Positions 45,603-54,314 of a stretch of 64,000 bases of DNA are shown here, piece by piece; the stretch's first letter is position 1; each line of letters begins with the position of its first letter. The stretch is from contig NZ_JAJKLK010000023.1 in the NCBI RefSeq assembly GCF_020982545.1, positions 124,001 to 188,000 of the forward strand, written 5' to 3'. The notes below the pieces were generated by a model. That model was not told the origin of the DNA and did no database searches. It saw nothing but the letters and a program-made list of their open reading frames with translations. Made by a program: the position numbers and the translations under genes. This stretch comes from Streptomyces sp. MNU76 (GTDB lineage: Bacteria; Actinomycetota; Actinomycetes; Streptomycetales; Streptomycetaceae).

Positions 45603-46208
45603 TTACTTGGCGGGCGGGGTGGTCTTCTTGGCGGTCGTCGTCTTGCGCGCCGGAGCCTTCTTCGGCGCGGCCTTCTTCGCGGCGGGGGCGGGCGCGGCCT
45701 GGGCCGGGACCGGCTTCGCGGCCGCCGGCTCGTCCTTGACCTCGACCGGCTGGGACTTCGGCTCGACGGCGATCGCAAGCTCCTCGATCTCCTCCGCGGC
45801 CTCACCGCGCCAGGTGCGCACGGCCTGCTCACCGTGCTCGGCGACGCGCTCGTACGTCTCGCGGGCCTTGACCGCGTACTCGGCGGCGACGCCGACGCTG
45901 CGCAGCGCGAGGTCCTGGGCGGTCTCGCCGAGCTTCTTCAGGTCGGTGTCGAGGGTGCCGATGATCTCGGTGACCTTGGTCTGGAGGTTCTCCTGGGTCT
46001 CCTTGACGCGGGCGGTCGCCTTCTCCTGCACGGCCTTCGGGTCCGTCTGGCGTACGGCGTCGATCTTGGCCGGCGCCTCGGCGCGCAGCTGCTCGACGAG
46101 GCCGGGGACCTTCTTCGCCTGCTGGAGGGCGAGGTCGGCGGTGCCGGCGGCGAAGTAGAGGGGGGTCGGGTCGCTGACGGCCTTGCGGATGTCGTCGGTG
46201 ATGGCCAT
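45603..46208 (-). CDS. HbhA-like heparin-binding hemagglutinin homologue
   Basis: The 201-aa protein is strongly helical and probably coiled-coil (about 5-135: DDIRKAVSDPTPLYFAAGTA, LGETAQDLALRSVGVAAEYA). A Lys/Ala/Pro-rich C-terminal tail (AKKAAPKKAPARKTTTAKK) resembles mycobacterial HbhA and histone-like tails. In Streptomyces its role is unclear; DNA, membrane or polysaccharide binding by the tail is possible. It lies downstream of the XRE gene in the same direction. Confidence 0.83.
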   Translation of the reverse strand: MAITDDIRKAVSDPTPLYFAAGTADLALQQAKKVPGLVEQLRAEAPAKIDAVRQTDPKAVQEKATARVKETQENLQTKVTEIIGTLDTDLKKLGETAQDLALRSVGVAAEYAVKARETYERVAEHGEQAVRTWRGEAAEEIEELAIAVEPKSQPVEVKDEPAAAKPVPAQAAPAPAAKKAAPKKAPARKTTTAKKTTPPAK

Positions 46209-46336
46209 GGTGAGGGTCCTCCGGGTTGCTAACTGCTGAGGGTTGGTGGTCGTTCCGGTCCGCTTCGACGGCTTCGGCGTGGGCTCCGACTCCGGTCTGG
46301 GCTTCGGCTTGGACTTCGGCTTCGCGGTAGGCGTGG

Positions 46337-46885
46337 TCAGCTCGCCGTCCGCCGCGGACCGGCGTCGCCGCCGTCGGCCTTGTGAGAGCCGGGGGCCGGG
46401 GCGTCTTCGACGCCCGCGATGTCCGTCCCCGTCGCCGTCGTCGCTGTGGCAGCTGTTTCGGCGTCGATCCGTATGTCACTCTTCGCCGCGGCCTCGACCT
46501 CGGATCCGGCCTCGGATCCCACCTCGACCCCGATCTCGAATCCGTTCTCCTTGCGGAAGGACTCGTAGATCTGGAGCAGCACCTGCTTCTGCCGCTCGTT
46601 CAGCGTGGGATCGGCGAGGATGACAGCGCGCGTCTCGACCTCGTCCCGGTCCCGCTCGGCGTCGAGGATGCCGGCCCGCACGTACAGCGTCTCGGCGGAG
46701 ATCCGCAGCGCCTTGGCGACCTGCTGCAGCACCTCCGCGCTCGGCTTGCGCAGCCCGCGCTCGATCTGGCTCAGATACGGATTGGACACCCCGGCGGCGT
46801 CGGCGAGCTGCCTGAGCGACAGCTGCGCGTTTCGCCGCTGTTCACGCAGGTACTCACCGAGATTGCCGACGTTGAGCGATGCCAT
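46337..46885 (-). CDS. XRE family helix-turn-helix regulator
   Basis: A 182-aa regulator with an N-terminal XRE domain (LGEYLREQRRNAQLSLRQLA, DAAGVSNPYLSQIERGLRKP, about 7-62), a short helical region (LNERQKQVLLQIYESFRKEN) and a low-complexity acidic/Thr-Ala tail. A perfect palindrome lies 31-50 nt upstream of the start and may be its own operator. It precedes the HbhA-like gene and probably controls it. Confidence 0.88.
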   Translation of the reverse strand: MASLNVGNLGEYLREQRRNAQLSLRQLADAAGVSNPYLSQIERGLRKPSAEVLQQVAKALRISAETLYVRAGILDAERDRDEVETRAVILADPTLNERQKQVLLQIYESFRKENGFEIGVEVGSEAGSEVEAAAKSDIRIDAETAATATTATGTDIAGVEDAPAPGSHKADGGDAGPRRTAS

Positions 46886-46915
46886 GCCTCCACCATGCCC
46901 CACCCCCGCTAACTA

Positions 46916-46935
46916 TTGCAAGCACCCGCTTGCAA
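46916..46935. promoter_or_regulatory. Palindrome upstream of the XRE gene
   Basis: TTGCAAGCACCCGCTTGCAA has perfect 8-bp arms with a 4-nt spacer, located in the promoter region of the XRE regulator. An autoregulatory operator is inferred. Confidence 0.65.
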
Positions 46936-46976
46936 AAGTGCGCTACACCACTGCGGGGGACGAGTGAGCCTGAGCA

Positions 46977-47572
46977 GGGTCTGTACGGTGAGCCGTGTAA
47001 CTCCCGTTCCTACTGGGAGAGTTGATGCCTACCGTGATGGACAAGAACGAGCTGAGCCCGGCGTCACCGAGAAGGCGGAGGCGGCAGCGGCCGGACTGGA
47101 CATGGAGCTGGTGGGCCGGCTGATGGAGCAGGCCCGTTCGCAGGGGCTGGAGCTGACCGGCGAGGGCGGTCTGCTGCAACAGCTGACGAAGGTGTTCCTG
47201 GAATCGGCCCTGGAGGGCGAACTCACCGCTCACCTGGGCCATGAGAAGGGCGAGCGGGCCGAGGGCGGCAGGAAGAACTACCGCAACGGACACGGCGAGA
47301 AGACCGTGAACGCCGATTCCGGCCCGGTCCGCACCGCGGCCCCCCGGGACCGGGCGGGCAGCTTCGAGCCGCAGATCGTGAAGAAGCGTCAGCGCAGGCT
47401 GGGCGGGATCGACGAGATCGTCCTGTCGCTGTCCGCGAAGGGCCTCACCCATGGTGAGATCAGCGCTCACCTGCGGGTGATCTACGGCATCGAGGCGTCG
47501 AGGACGACGATCTCCACGATCACCGACAGCGTGATGGCCGGCATGGCGGAATGGCAGAGCCGCCCGCTCGAC
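46977..47572 (+). mobile_element. Truncated IS256-family element
   Basis: The left end GGGTCTGTACGGTGAGCCGT matches the complete IS256 copy near 29.7 kb. Homology stops at 47572 inside the transposase gene, where IS30-type sequence begins. Confidence 0.82.
47024..47572 (+). pseudogene. IS256 transposase fragment (N-terminal)
   Basis: The encoded sequence (GLDMELVGRLMEQARSQGLE, EGGLLQQLTKVFLESALEGE, ENYRNGH-type NYRNGHGEKTV, STITDSVMAGMAEWQSRPLD) covers the N-terminal 40 percent of the transposase. There is a frame change near 47055 after MPTVMDKNELSPA, and all DDE residues are missing because of the truncation. Confidence 0.8.
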
Positions 47573-48205
47573 CGTGGGCGGTTTCCACTGATCGTTGCGA
47601 ATGAGCGGTAAGCGAGCTCTCTCGACCAGCGTCTCATGGCCTCGGCCGGGGTGCGGTCTCCGAGGACGTGGCGGGGACGTTCGTTGAGTTCCCGTTCGAC
47701 TTGCGTGAGGTCACGGAGAGTGTAGTGAGCGAGGCTGGTGCCCTTGGGGAAGTACTCCCGCAGCAGCCCGTTGGTGTTCTCGTTGGTGCCGCGCTGCCAG
47801 GGTGCGTGTGGATCGCAGAAGTAGATCCGGAAGCCGGTGAGGTGCTCTATTTCCTCGTGGTGGTGGAGCTCTCGGCCTTGGTCCCAGGTGAGCGTGCGCC
47901 GCAGGGAAGCGGGCCAGTCGCCGGTCTGCTCCACGAGCGCATCGCGGACCTGCGGGGCCTTCCAGCCGCCGGGCAGATGGATGAGCCGGACGTAGCGGGT
48001 GGCGCGGTCGACCAGCGTGCCGATCGCGGATCCCTGGCCCTTGCCGACGATCAGGTCTCCCTCCCAGTGCCCTGCCTGCCGGCGGCCCTCGGCCTCTCGA
48101 GGGCGGGTGTGGACCGGCCTCATGTTCGGGATGGCGTTCTTGGAGGGTATGCCCCGGCGCTGCTTCTTGCGGCGCGTCCTGCGGGTACGCAGCTACAGAC
48201 CCACT
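47573..48205 (-). pseudogene. IS30-family transposase fragment (C-terminal)
   Basis: The frame encodes the IS30 catalytic domain: GHWEGDLIVGKGQGSAIGTL (first Asp), TWDQGRELHHHEEI (second Asp), NTNGLLREYFPKGTS (Glu region) and LNERPRHVLGDRTPAEAM. The N-terminal helix-turn-helix part is absent (a stop precedes LRTRRTRRKKQRRG), and the 3' end runs straight into the IS256 fragment without its own stop. It is a dead remnant. Confidence 0.8.
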
Positions 48206-48249
48206 CCCGTTCGACGCACACCACTCAAGATCGGAACGACAACAGCCAC

Positions 48250-49839
48250 TGAGCTTGATCATTAACCTCGCTGCTGTTTCAGGCGGACGTGTTCGGTGAG
48301 GGTTTCGATTCGTTTCACGGTCTTCCCCGGCTCGTGACGCGGGGCTGGCCTGCGGTTCTTCGAGCCGGGTGGGCGTCCGGGGCCGGGCTTGGAGGGTCTG
48401 GGCACGTCGGCGGGACGGGCTGTCTTCACGCGGAGGTGGCGAAACCCCCGGCGGACCCGGGCGGGGGTAAGTCGGCGCGGCTCGGCAGGCCGTTCCCAGG
48501 GTCGGCGGAGGTCCTCGGCGAGGGGCCGGGCGAGGCGGAGTTGGGTGTGGGCGGCGATGATCAGCCAGGTCCACAGGTCGGCCGTGTGTGGATCGCGGAC
48601 CTTGGGGACGGTCCAGCCCAGGGTCTGTTTGAACAGCCGGAAGGTGTGTTCAAGATCGAATCTGCGGAGGAACGCCTGCCACCGCAGGTCGACGTCCTGT
48701 CCGGTCATTCCGGTGCGTGAGGACCACAGCCACACCGGCTTGGGGTCGCGGTCGCCGGGCAGGTGCCCGACCTTCAGCCGGATCAACGTGCCGTGGATTA
48801 AAGGGAGTTCACCGCAGTGGTCGAGCCAGGGGCCACGGGCCTGCAAGCGGGGGGTGCATCCGGTCCCAGGCGAGGGCTTCGGCCTGGCCGTAGCGGGTGG
48901 TGTCGCACGTCGTGGCCTGTTCAGGGGTGTGCCAGGACTCCGGCTTGGAGAAGGTGAGGACGCCGCCGTGCTTGCGGGGCTGTCCGCCGCGTGGGGTGGA
49001 GCGGCGTGGGCCGGCGTCCCGGAGCATGACGCGGTCCGAGCGGAGCCGGCCGATCAGCTCGACGGGCAGGTCGGCCAGGACGTAGGCGAGGCGGGTGACG
49101 TCGTAGCCGGTGTCCATGACGACGAGGATGTCCGCGTCGCCCGGCCGCCACTGCCCGGCATGCACCAGCCGGGTGACCACCTCCCGCAGCTGGGTGGCGG
49201 TCACCGCGGTGGCATCGTCGGCCGGCCCGAGCCGCATCGCGTCCAGCACGGCAGTCCAGGACGTGCGTCCCGTCTCCAGTGCGGCGACGAAGGAGTAGGG
49301 CCAGCCGGGGATGAACTGATCCGCACTGCGACCCCGCCCGTAGACGTGGCAGAACAGCAACTCCGGGCTGGTGGGGGCGTCGGGTCGCAGCCAGTTGCTC
49401 ACGTCCACCGCGAGCACGATCCGCCCGTCGGCGGCTCGCGGCAGCGGCGTGGAGGCCAGCAGCCTGCGCAGGCGGCGCGGTTCCAGCCAGCCGTGGTTGA
49501 CGGCGTCGTACATTGCTCCGTGCCCGCGCCGGTGCTCGGCCGTGAGCGTCAACTCGACCAGCGAGGTGACCGGGCCGTCCGAGCACAGCACCGCGTCGGT
49601 GAGCTCGAAGAGCGCATCCGCCCGGGTGTAGAGGCAGTCGTAGAACTCGACACGAAAGTGGGACAGGACACCCAACGCGGCGTCAGCGGACTGTTCAGCG
49701 GCGAGACTCTTCACCAGCGGCCGTTCCTTCACGCGACGTTGCTCGACACCTCGAAGCGTGAAGAACGGCCGCCCTGCTGTCTCGGGAACGAGCCAAGATC
49801 AGCAGGTCAGGTGAACGGCCGAGGTTAAACACCAAGCTG
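48250..49839 (-). mobile_element. Insertion sequence with DDE transposase (IS701/IS4-like)
   Basis: Imperfect terminal inverted repeats are visible: left GAGCTTGATCATTAACCTCG, right (complement) CAGCTTGGTGTTTAACCTCG. The 1590-bp element contains one transposase gene. It is inserted in what remains of a Nudix gene on its right side. Confidence 0.75.
48262..49732 (-). pseudogene. DDE transposase, frameshifted
   Basis: The N-terminal 300 residues (FRVEFYDCLYTRADALFELT, LAVDVSNWLRPDAPTSPELL with the first Asp, ADILVVMDTGYDVTRLAYVL with the second) and the C-terminal 190 (RRFDLEHTFRLFKQTLGWTV with the Glu) are in different frames. The switch lies in the G6 run at 48849-48854; removing one base rejoins them as RMHPRLQARGPWLDH. 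The family resembles IS701-like DDE transposases common in Streptomyces. Confidence 0.8.
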
Positions 49840-50079
49840 AGCCCTCACTGGCTCGGTGTGCACGAAGCCGTGGTGCCGGATGCCGCGGTCCCCGATCCCG
49901 ATGAGGTCGCCTGGCATGGCTGGCTGACGGAGCGGGAGCTGCGGTCGGCCCTGCAGGAGTGGCGCTTCACCCCCGACAGCCACGCGGCCTTCAGCCGGTA
50001 TCTCGCGTTCATGGCCGCGCAGTCCGGCTCAGCGATCGAGAGACCCCCTGGCCAGGGTGCCGGGCCCGACCACGATTGA
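49840..50079 (+). pseudogene. Nudix hydrolase C-terminal fragment
   Basis: The frame downstream of the IS right end reads SPHWLGVHEAVVPDAAVPDP, DEVAWHGWLTERELRSALQE and WRFTPDSHAAFSRYL, the typical end of a Nudix protein of the IPP-isomerase/YfcD-like type. The Nudix box and everything before it are missing, replaced by the IS. No start codon with a ribosome binding site is present. Confidence 0.65.
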
Positions 50080-50121
50080 CCCGCTCCGCCTCGGCCGGGG
50101 CGGAGCGGGTCAATCGTGGTC
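50068..50121. terminator. Bidirectional terminator between Nudix remnant and ABC permease gene
   Basis: Perfect 23-bp arms (50068-50090 and 50099-50121, containing CACGATTGACCCGCTCCGCC) surround an 8-nt loop between convergent genes. The right arm includes the last codon of the permease gene. Confidence 0.85.
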
Positions 50122-50929
50122 AGCTGCGGACGCCTCGCCTGAAGGCGGACTTGGACCAGAGGTAGCCGGTGAGGCCGATGGCCACGCACCAGGTCAGGGC
50201 TGTCCAGCCGCTGTTGCCGATCTCGGTGCCCATCAGCAGGCCGCGGAGAGTTTCGTTGATGGGGGTGAAGGGCTGGTGCTCGGCGAACCAGCGCAAGCCG
50301 GTCGGCATGGAGTCGGTGGGGACGATGGCGCTGCCCAGGAACGGAAGGAAGGTGATGGGCATCGGCATGTTGCTGGCGGACTCGATGGTCTTGGCGACCA
50401 GGCCCATGCCGGCCGCGAGCCAGGTCAGGGCCAGGGCCAGCACGGTCAGCAGGCCGGCGGCGGCGAGCCACTCCACGGCGGTGGCGTTCGGCCGGAAGCC
50501 GATGGCCAGGGCCACACCGGTGACGGCGACGGTACCGACGACGGTCTGGACCAGATTGCCCAGGACGTGCCCGGTGAGGAACGAGGCCCGGGAGATCGAC
50601 ATGGTGCGGAAGCGGTTCACGATGCCCTCGGTCATGTCCATGCACACGCTGAGGGCGGCTCCGATACAGCCGGTGGCGACGGTCATCAGGATGATGCCGG
50701 GTGCGACGTAGTCGATGTAGTCGATGTCGCCGCCCTGCCCGCCTTGTGCCGCCTGCGGGCCCTGGATACCGGCGCCGAGCGCGCCGCCGAAGGCGTAGTT
50801 GAACAGGAGCAGGAAGAGGACCGGCATCATCACGATGGTGATGACGATGGACGGATAGCGGATCGCCCGCTTCATGTTGCGGCGGAACATGGTGACGGAG
50901 TCACGGGCCGCGTAGCTGATGCTGCTCAT
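50120..50929 (-). CDS. ABC-2 type transporter permease (DrrB-like)
   Basis: This 269-aa protein has six hydrophobic segments; it opens MSSISYAARDSVTMFRRNMK and ends SKSAFRRGVRS, with the ABC-2 family signature near GLLMGTEIGNSGWTAL. It pairs with the ATPase whose stop overlaps its start by 4 nt (ATGA). Together they form a DrrAB-type exporter, often for drugs or lipids; the substrate is unknown. Confidence 0.9.
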   Translation of the reverse strand: MSSISYAARDSVTMFRRNMKRAIRYPSIVITIVMMPVLFLLLFNYAFGGALGAGIQGPQAAQGGQGGDIDYIDYVAPGIILMTVATGCIGAALSVCMDMTEGIVNRFRTMSISRASFLTGHVLGNLVQTVVGTVAVTGVALAIGFRPNATAVEWLAAAGLLTVLALALTWLAAGMGLVAKTIESASNMPMPITFLPFLGSAIVPTDSMPTGLRWFAEHQPFTPINETLRGLLMGTEIGNSGWTALTWCVAIGLTGYLWSKSAFRRGVRS

Positions 50930-51966
50930 CGGGAGATCTCCTGCTGCTTGTCGCCGGTCAGGGTGAGGAAGACGTCGTCGAGGTCCGGGGTGTGCTGCGA
51001 GAGCGCCTCCGGGGTGACGCCGGCGCCGTCGAGGATGTCCAGGACCGCGCGGAGGGTGAGGACGGTGCCGTCGGAGGGGATCTGAAGGGTGAGTTCCTCG
51101 TCGTCGCGGGCGGTCGCGGCGAAGTGGGAGGCGGCCAGTTCCAGAGCCTCGGGATCGGCGAACCTGAGCGAGATGTGACCGCCGGGGATCAGCCGCTTCA
51201 GCTCCTCCGCCGTACCTTCGGCGACCAGCTTTCCGCCGTCGAGCACGGCGATGCGGTCGGCCAGTTGGTCGGCCTCCTCCAGGTACTGGGTGGTGAGGAA
51301 GATCGTCACGCCGTCCTCGTCGACCAGGGAGCGGATGATCTCCCACATGGTGCGGCGGGAGCGCGGGTCCAGGCCGGTCGTGGGCTCGTCGAGGAAGATG
51401 ATCCGCGGGTCGCCGACCAGCGTCATCGCCAGGTCGAGCTTGCGGCGCATCCCGCCGGAGTAGGTGGCGACGGGCTTGCGGGAGGCCTCGGTGAGGTCGA
51501 AGCGGGCGAGCAGGTCGGCGGCGCGGCGCCGGCCCTCGCGGCGGGACAGATGGTGCAGGTCCGCCATGAGCATCAGGTTCTCCTCGGCGTTGAGGAGGTT
51601 GTCGACGGCGGCGAACTGGCCCGTGACACCGATGAGTTTGCGTACGGCGTCGGCTTCGCGGTCCAGGTCGTGACCGGCGAGGCGGGCGGTTCCGGAGTCG
51701 GCGGCGATGAGCGTCGACAGGATCTGGACGGTCGTGGTCTTGCCCGCGCCGTTGGGGCCGAGCAGGGCGAAGACGGTGCCGCCCGGGATGTCGAGGTCGA
51801 TACCGCGCAGGACCTGCTTGTCGCCGTACGACTTGGTGAGGCCGGTGGCGGTGAGACCGGCAGCGGCGACCGAGGTGCGGTGGGGGCGCGGGGCACTGGT
51901 GGCATCTGACGCGCCGGACGACTTTGGCGTGGGCGACTTCGAGATGGGCGACTTTGATGTGGGCAT
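50926..51966 (-). CDS. ABC transporter ATP-binding protein (DrrA-like)
   Basis: The 346-aa ATPase has Walker A LLGPNGAGKTTT (about residue 70), Q-loop VTGQFAAVDN, signature YSGGMRRKLDLAMTL, Walker B RIIFLDEPTTGLD and a DrrA-type C-terminal domain ending LTGDKQQEISR. The first 30 residues are Ser/Lys/Pro repeats (KSPISKSPTPKS). It is coupled to the permease gene and 228 nt downstream of the DUF4097 gene, all in the same direction. Confidence 0.92.
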   Translation of the reverse strand: MPTSKSPISKSPTPKSSGASDATSAPRPHRTSVAAAGLTATGLTKSYGDKQVLRGIDLDIPGGTVFALLGPNGAGKTTTVQILSTLIAADSGTARLAGHDLDREADAVRKLIGVTGQFAAVDNLLNAEENLMLMADLHHLSRREGRRRAADLLARFDLTEASRKPVATYSGGMRRKLDLAMTLVGDPRIIFLDEPTTGLDPRSRRTMWEIIRSLVDEDGVTIFLTTQYLEEADQLADRIAVLDGGKLVAEGTAEELKRLIPGGHISLRFADPEALELAASHFAATARDDEELTLQIPSDGTVLTLRAVLDILDGAGVTPEALSQHTPDLDDVFLTLTGDKQQEISR

Positions 51967-52194
51967 GACAGATAGCTCCTTGGCGGAGAGGAGGGAGAGC
52001 GCGTGGAAGGGGAGAAGAGGGGCCGCTCTACGGGGATACGAGCGCGGGCTGCGCGTTGAGTGCCGACGGAAGCCGAGCCACAGCAGAGCGACGAGCGCCA
52101 GCTTCGCAACGGGCCCGGCGGAGAGGGAAGGGCGAGGGTGGGGTGGGGGTCGGGTGGGGGCGGGGGGCGGAGCTACGGGCGTACGCCCCGCCGG

Positions 52195-53031
52195 TCAGGC
52201 GCGGCGGATGTGGATGTCGCCGACGGCGGTGCGGGCGGTGACCTCCACCGTGTCCGTGGCGTCGCCGGGGCCTTCGGCGGTGCCGAGGGCGCTGCGCAGG
52301 ACACCGACGTCGGTGTGGACGTCGAGCCAGGCGGCGGTGGTCTCCGGGATGCCGACCTCCAGGTCACCGACGGAGCCGCGGAGGGTGACCCGGCCCCGAG
52401 TGACCCGGCCCAGTCGGATACCTCCGTTGGCCGACTTGGCCTCCACATCGGAGTGGGCGGTGCCGACATCGATACGCCCGTTCGCGGCGGAGGCCTCCAA
52501 CGTGCCGGTGATCTCGGCGAGTTCGGTGTCCCCGTTGCCGTTCTTGACGATCAGGCCGCCCTCCACCGTGCCGACGGTCACGCGGCCGGCCGCGATGATC
52601 TCGACCGAGGCGGTGGCGCGGTCCAGGTGGACCATGCCGAGCTCGCTCTTCAGCCGGGCGGTGGTGGTCTCCTCGACGTGGAGGTCGCCGACCGAGGTCT
52701 TCAGCCGGGTCTCGCCGAGGCGTCCGGAGCAGTGGAAGTCGCCGACCTGGGTGGTGCCCTCCAGGGTGGAGCCGAACGGCAGGGAGACGGTGATGTCGAT
52801 GCCGCCGATCTTCCCGAAGGGCGTGCTCTTGCGCGGGCCCTTCACGGTGAGGACACCGCCGGAGCAGTTCACCTTCGTCTGCTTGACGGCCTTGAGGTCC
52901 GCTTCGGAGGACGGGTTGGAGGGCTGGACGTCGACGAACGTCTCGGTGCCGTCGGTGGCGATGATCCGGGCGTTGCCGATCGCGTACTCGACGATGGCGG
53001 TGATCGCCTCGGGGGTTTCGTAGGAAGGCAT
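52195..53031 (-). CDS. DUF4097 family beta-helix protein
   Basis: A 278-aa repetitive beta-strand protein: VGDFHCSGRLGETRLKTSVG, DLHVEETTTARLKSELGMVH, ANGRIDVGTAHSDVEAKSAN and similar, the DUF4097 (adhesin-like right-handed beta-helix) pattern. The family often sits with ABC exporters and regulators of the phage-shock or envelope-stress type; no catalytic site is known. It starts at the ATG giving MPSYETPEAI, with AGGAAGG nearby on the coding strand (GAGAGATCCGTC region weak). It follows the RHH gene by 95 nt. Confidence 0.87.
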   Translation of the reverse strand: MPSYETPEAITAIVEYAIGNARIIATDGTETFVDVQPSNPSSEADLKAVKQTKVNCSGGVLTVKGPRKSTPFGKIGGIDITVSLPFGSTLEGTTQVGDFHCSGRLGETRLKTSVGDLHVEETTTARLKSELGMVHLDRATASVEIIAAGRVTVGTVEGGLIVKNGNGDTELAEITGTLEASAANGRIDVGTAHSDVEAKSANGGIRLGRVTRGRVTLRGSVGDLEVGIPETTAAWLDVHTDVGVLRSALGTAEGPGDATDTVEVTARTAVGDIHIRRA

Positions 53032-53125
53032 GACGGATCTCCCGTCCTCTCTGGAGGGGTGGGTGACGGTGATGTGGGGCGGTCGGGCGCACGGGCGGGC
53101 GGAGACGAGGCTCCGGCCCGGTGGT

Positions 53126-53668
53126 TCAGCGGACCCAGCCGGTGAAGTTCCGGTCGCCGGTCGCGCGGTTCGGCGCGGAGGCGGGGGGCGGCCCCGGACG
53201 GGTGCCCGGTCCGGGGCCGGGCCCCGGGGTGAGCGCGGCGGAGGTGGCGCGGACCAGCCAGGCATTGACCGAGAGGCCCTCGCTGCCGGCCGCCTCCTCC
53301 ACACGGGTCTTGAGGTGGGCCGGGAGACGGAAGTTGATGCGGGCCGAGGCGCCGTCGTCGCCCTCCGGCGCGGGGGGCGGAGCGGGCGCCTCGGCCCAGG
53401 GCGCGGTCACGTCCTGGACCGGGGTGGCCGGCAGGGTCACCACGAACTCCGGGTCGGCGCCACGGAGTCGTACGTCGACCGAGCCGGGTGCCAGCTCCCG
53501 AGTGACCTCGCTCATCGCCGCCGAGAGGGCGGTGAGGAGGGTCAGGCGGGTGGCGGAGTCCAGAGGTGCGACGAGCCGTTCGGCCAGCGCACGGGCCTCG
53601 TCGCCGCCGGCCTCGGCGGCGACGACGAGCTCCTGGCGGAGGCGGTCGACATACGGGGTGAGGTCCAT
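53126..53668 (-). CDS. Ribbon-helix-helix (HicB/Arc-like) regulator
   Basis: This 180-aa protein has a helical N-terminal domain (MDLTPYVDRLRQELVVAAEA...) and a C-terminal RHH motif ARINFRLPAHLKTRVEEAAG plus EGLSVNAWLVRATSAAL (about 113-150), then a Gly/Pro-rich tail. RHH proteins of this type are repressors or antitoxins; no toxin partner is adjacent, so it probably regulates the downstream DUF4097-ABC block. The ATG start is preceded by open frame without a ribosome binding site. Confidence 0.82.
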   Translation of the reverse strand: MDLTPYVDRLRQELVVAAEAGGDEARALAERLVAPLDSATRLTLLTALSAAMSEVTRELAPGSVDVRLRGADPEFVVTLPATPVQDVTAPWAEAPAPPPAPEGDDGASARINFRLPAHLKTRVEEAAGSEGLSVNAWLVRATSAALTPGPGPGPGTRPGPPPASAPNRATGDRNFTGWVR

Positions 53669-54314
53669 GACGCCATCATGGCACATCAATGGCGCCACGT
53701 GAAGCCGGGTTGACGCAAGCCGACGCACGCGGGTGGGCGACTCGGACTCCATTGGGCAAGTTTCCCTAGGTCAGGAACTCTTTCGAGACGTACGCCAGAG
53801 GTGGCGTCAGCAGGCCCTGAGCGAGACACCAGCCGTTGCGGGCAGCACAGGATGGCACCACGTGGCGCCGCGTGGCACCGCTTGGCGCGGCGTGACACCG
53901 CATGCGACGCCAGTGCGGCACCACAGGGCGCCACATGGCGCGGCGTGGCGGGACGTGACTCTCGATGGCGTCACAGAACACCGACGTGGCGCCACGAGCC
54001 GACAGGGAACAGCTGGATACGGCGAGACGCCAGGGAGCCGGTTTCGGCGAGACGCCAGGGAGCTGAGCGCTGCGAGACGCCAGGGTGTCACGAGGCGCCA
54101 GCATGCTGCAGGTCGCCAGGGTGCCGCACGAGTTGTCACCACCGCAGGCCGCGCCGACGTCTTCCGGACAACGATCTCGGCAGGGGCCTCCCCCGCACTC
54201 GCGTCCCCCGCACCGCCGAAGGCCGCGCCGGGCCTCGCCTGCCACGGGCAGCCCCGCTGCCTCGTCCTGGCGGAAAAGCGCGAGGCACCCGGGCGGCGCG
54301 CGAAATCATGAGGC
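53669..54314. repeat. Gene-free region rich in GGCGCC-type palindromes and GACGCCAGG repeats
   Basis: Between divergent genes. From 53855 to 54000 TGGCGCCA-like and GTGGCACC-like words recur at least ten times; from 54030 to 54120 GCGAGACGCCAGGG occurs three times (about 54021, 54047, 54077) plus degenerate copies. No coding region is convincing. Confidence 0.6.
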
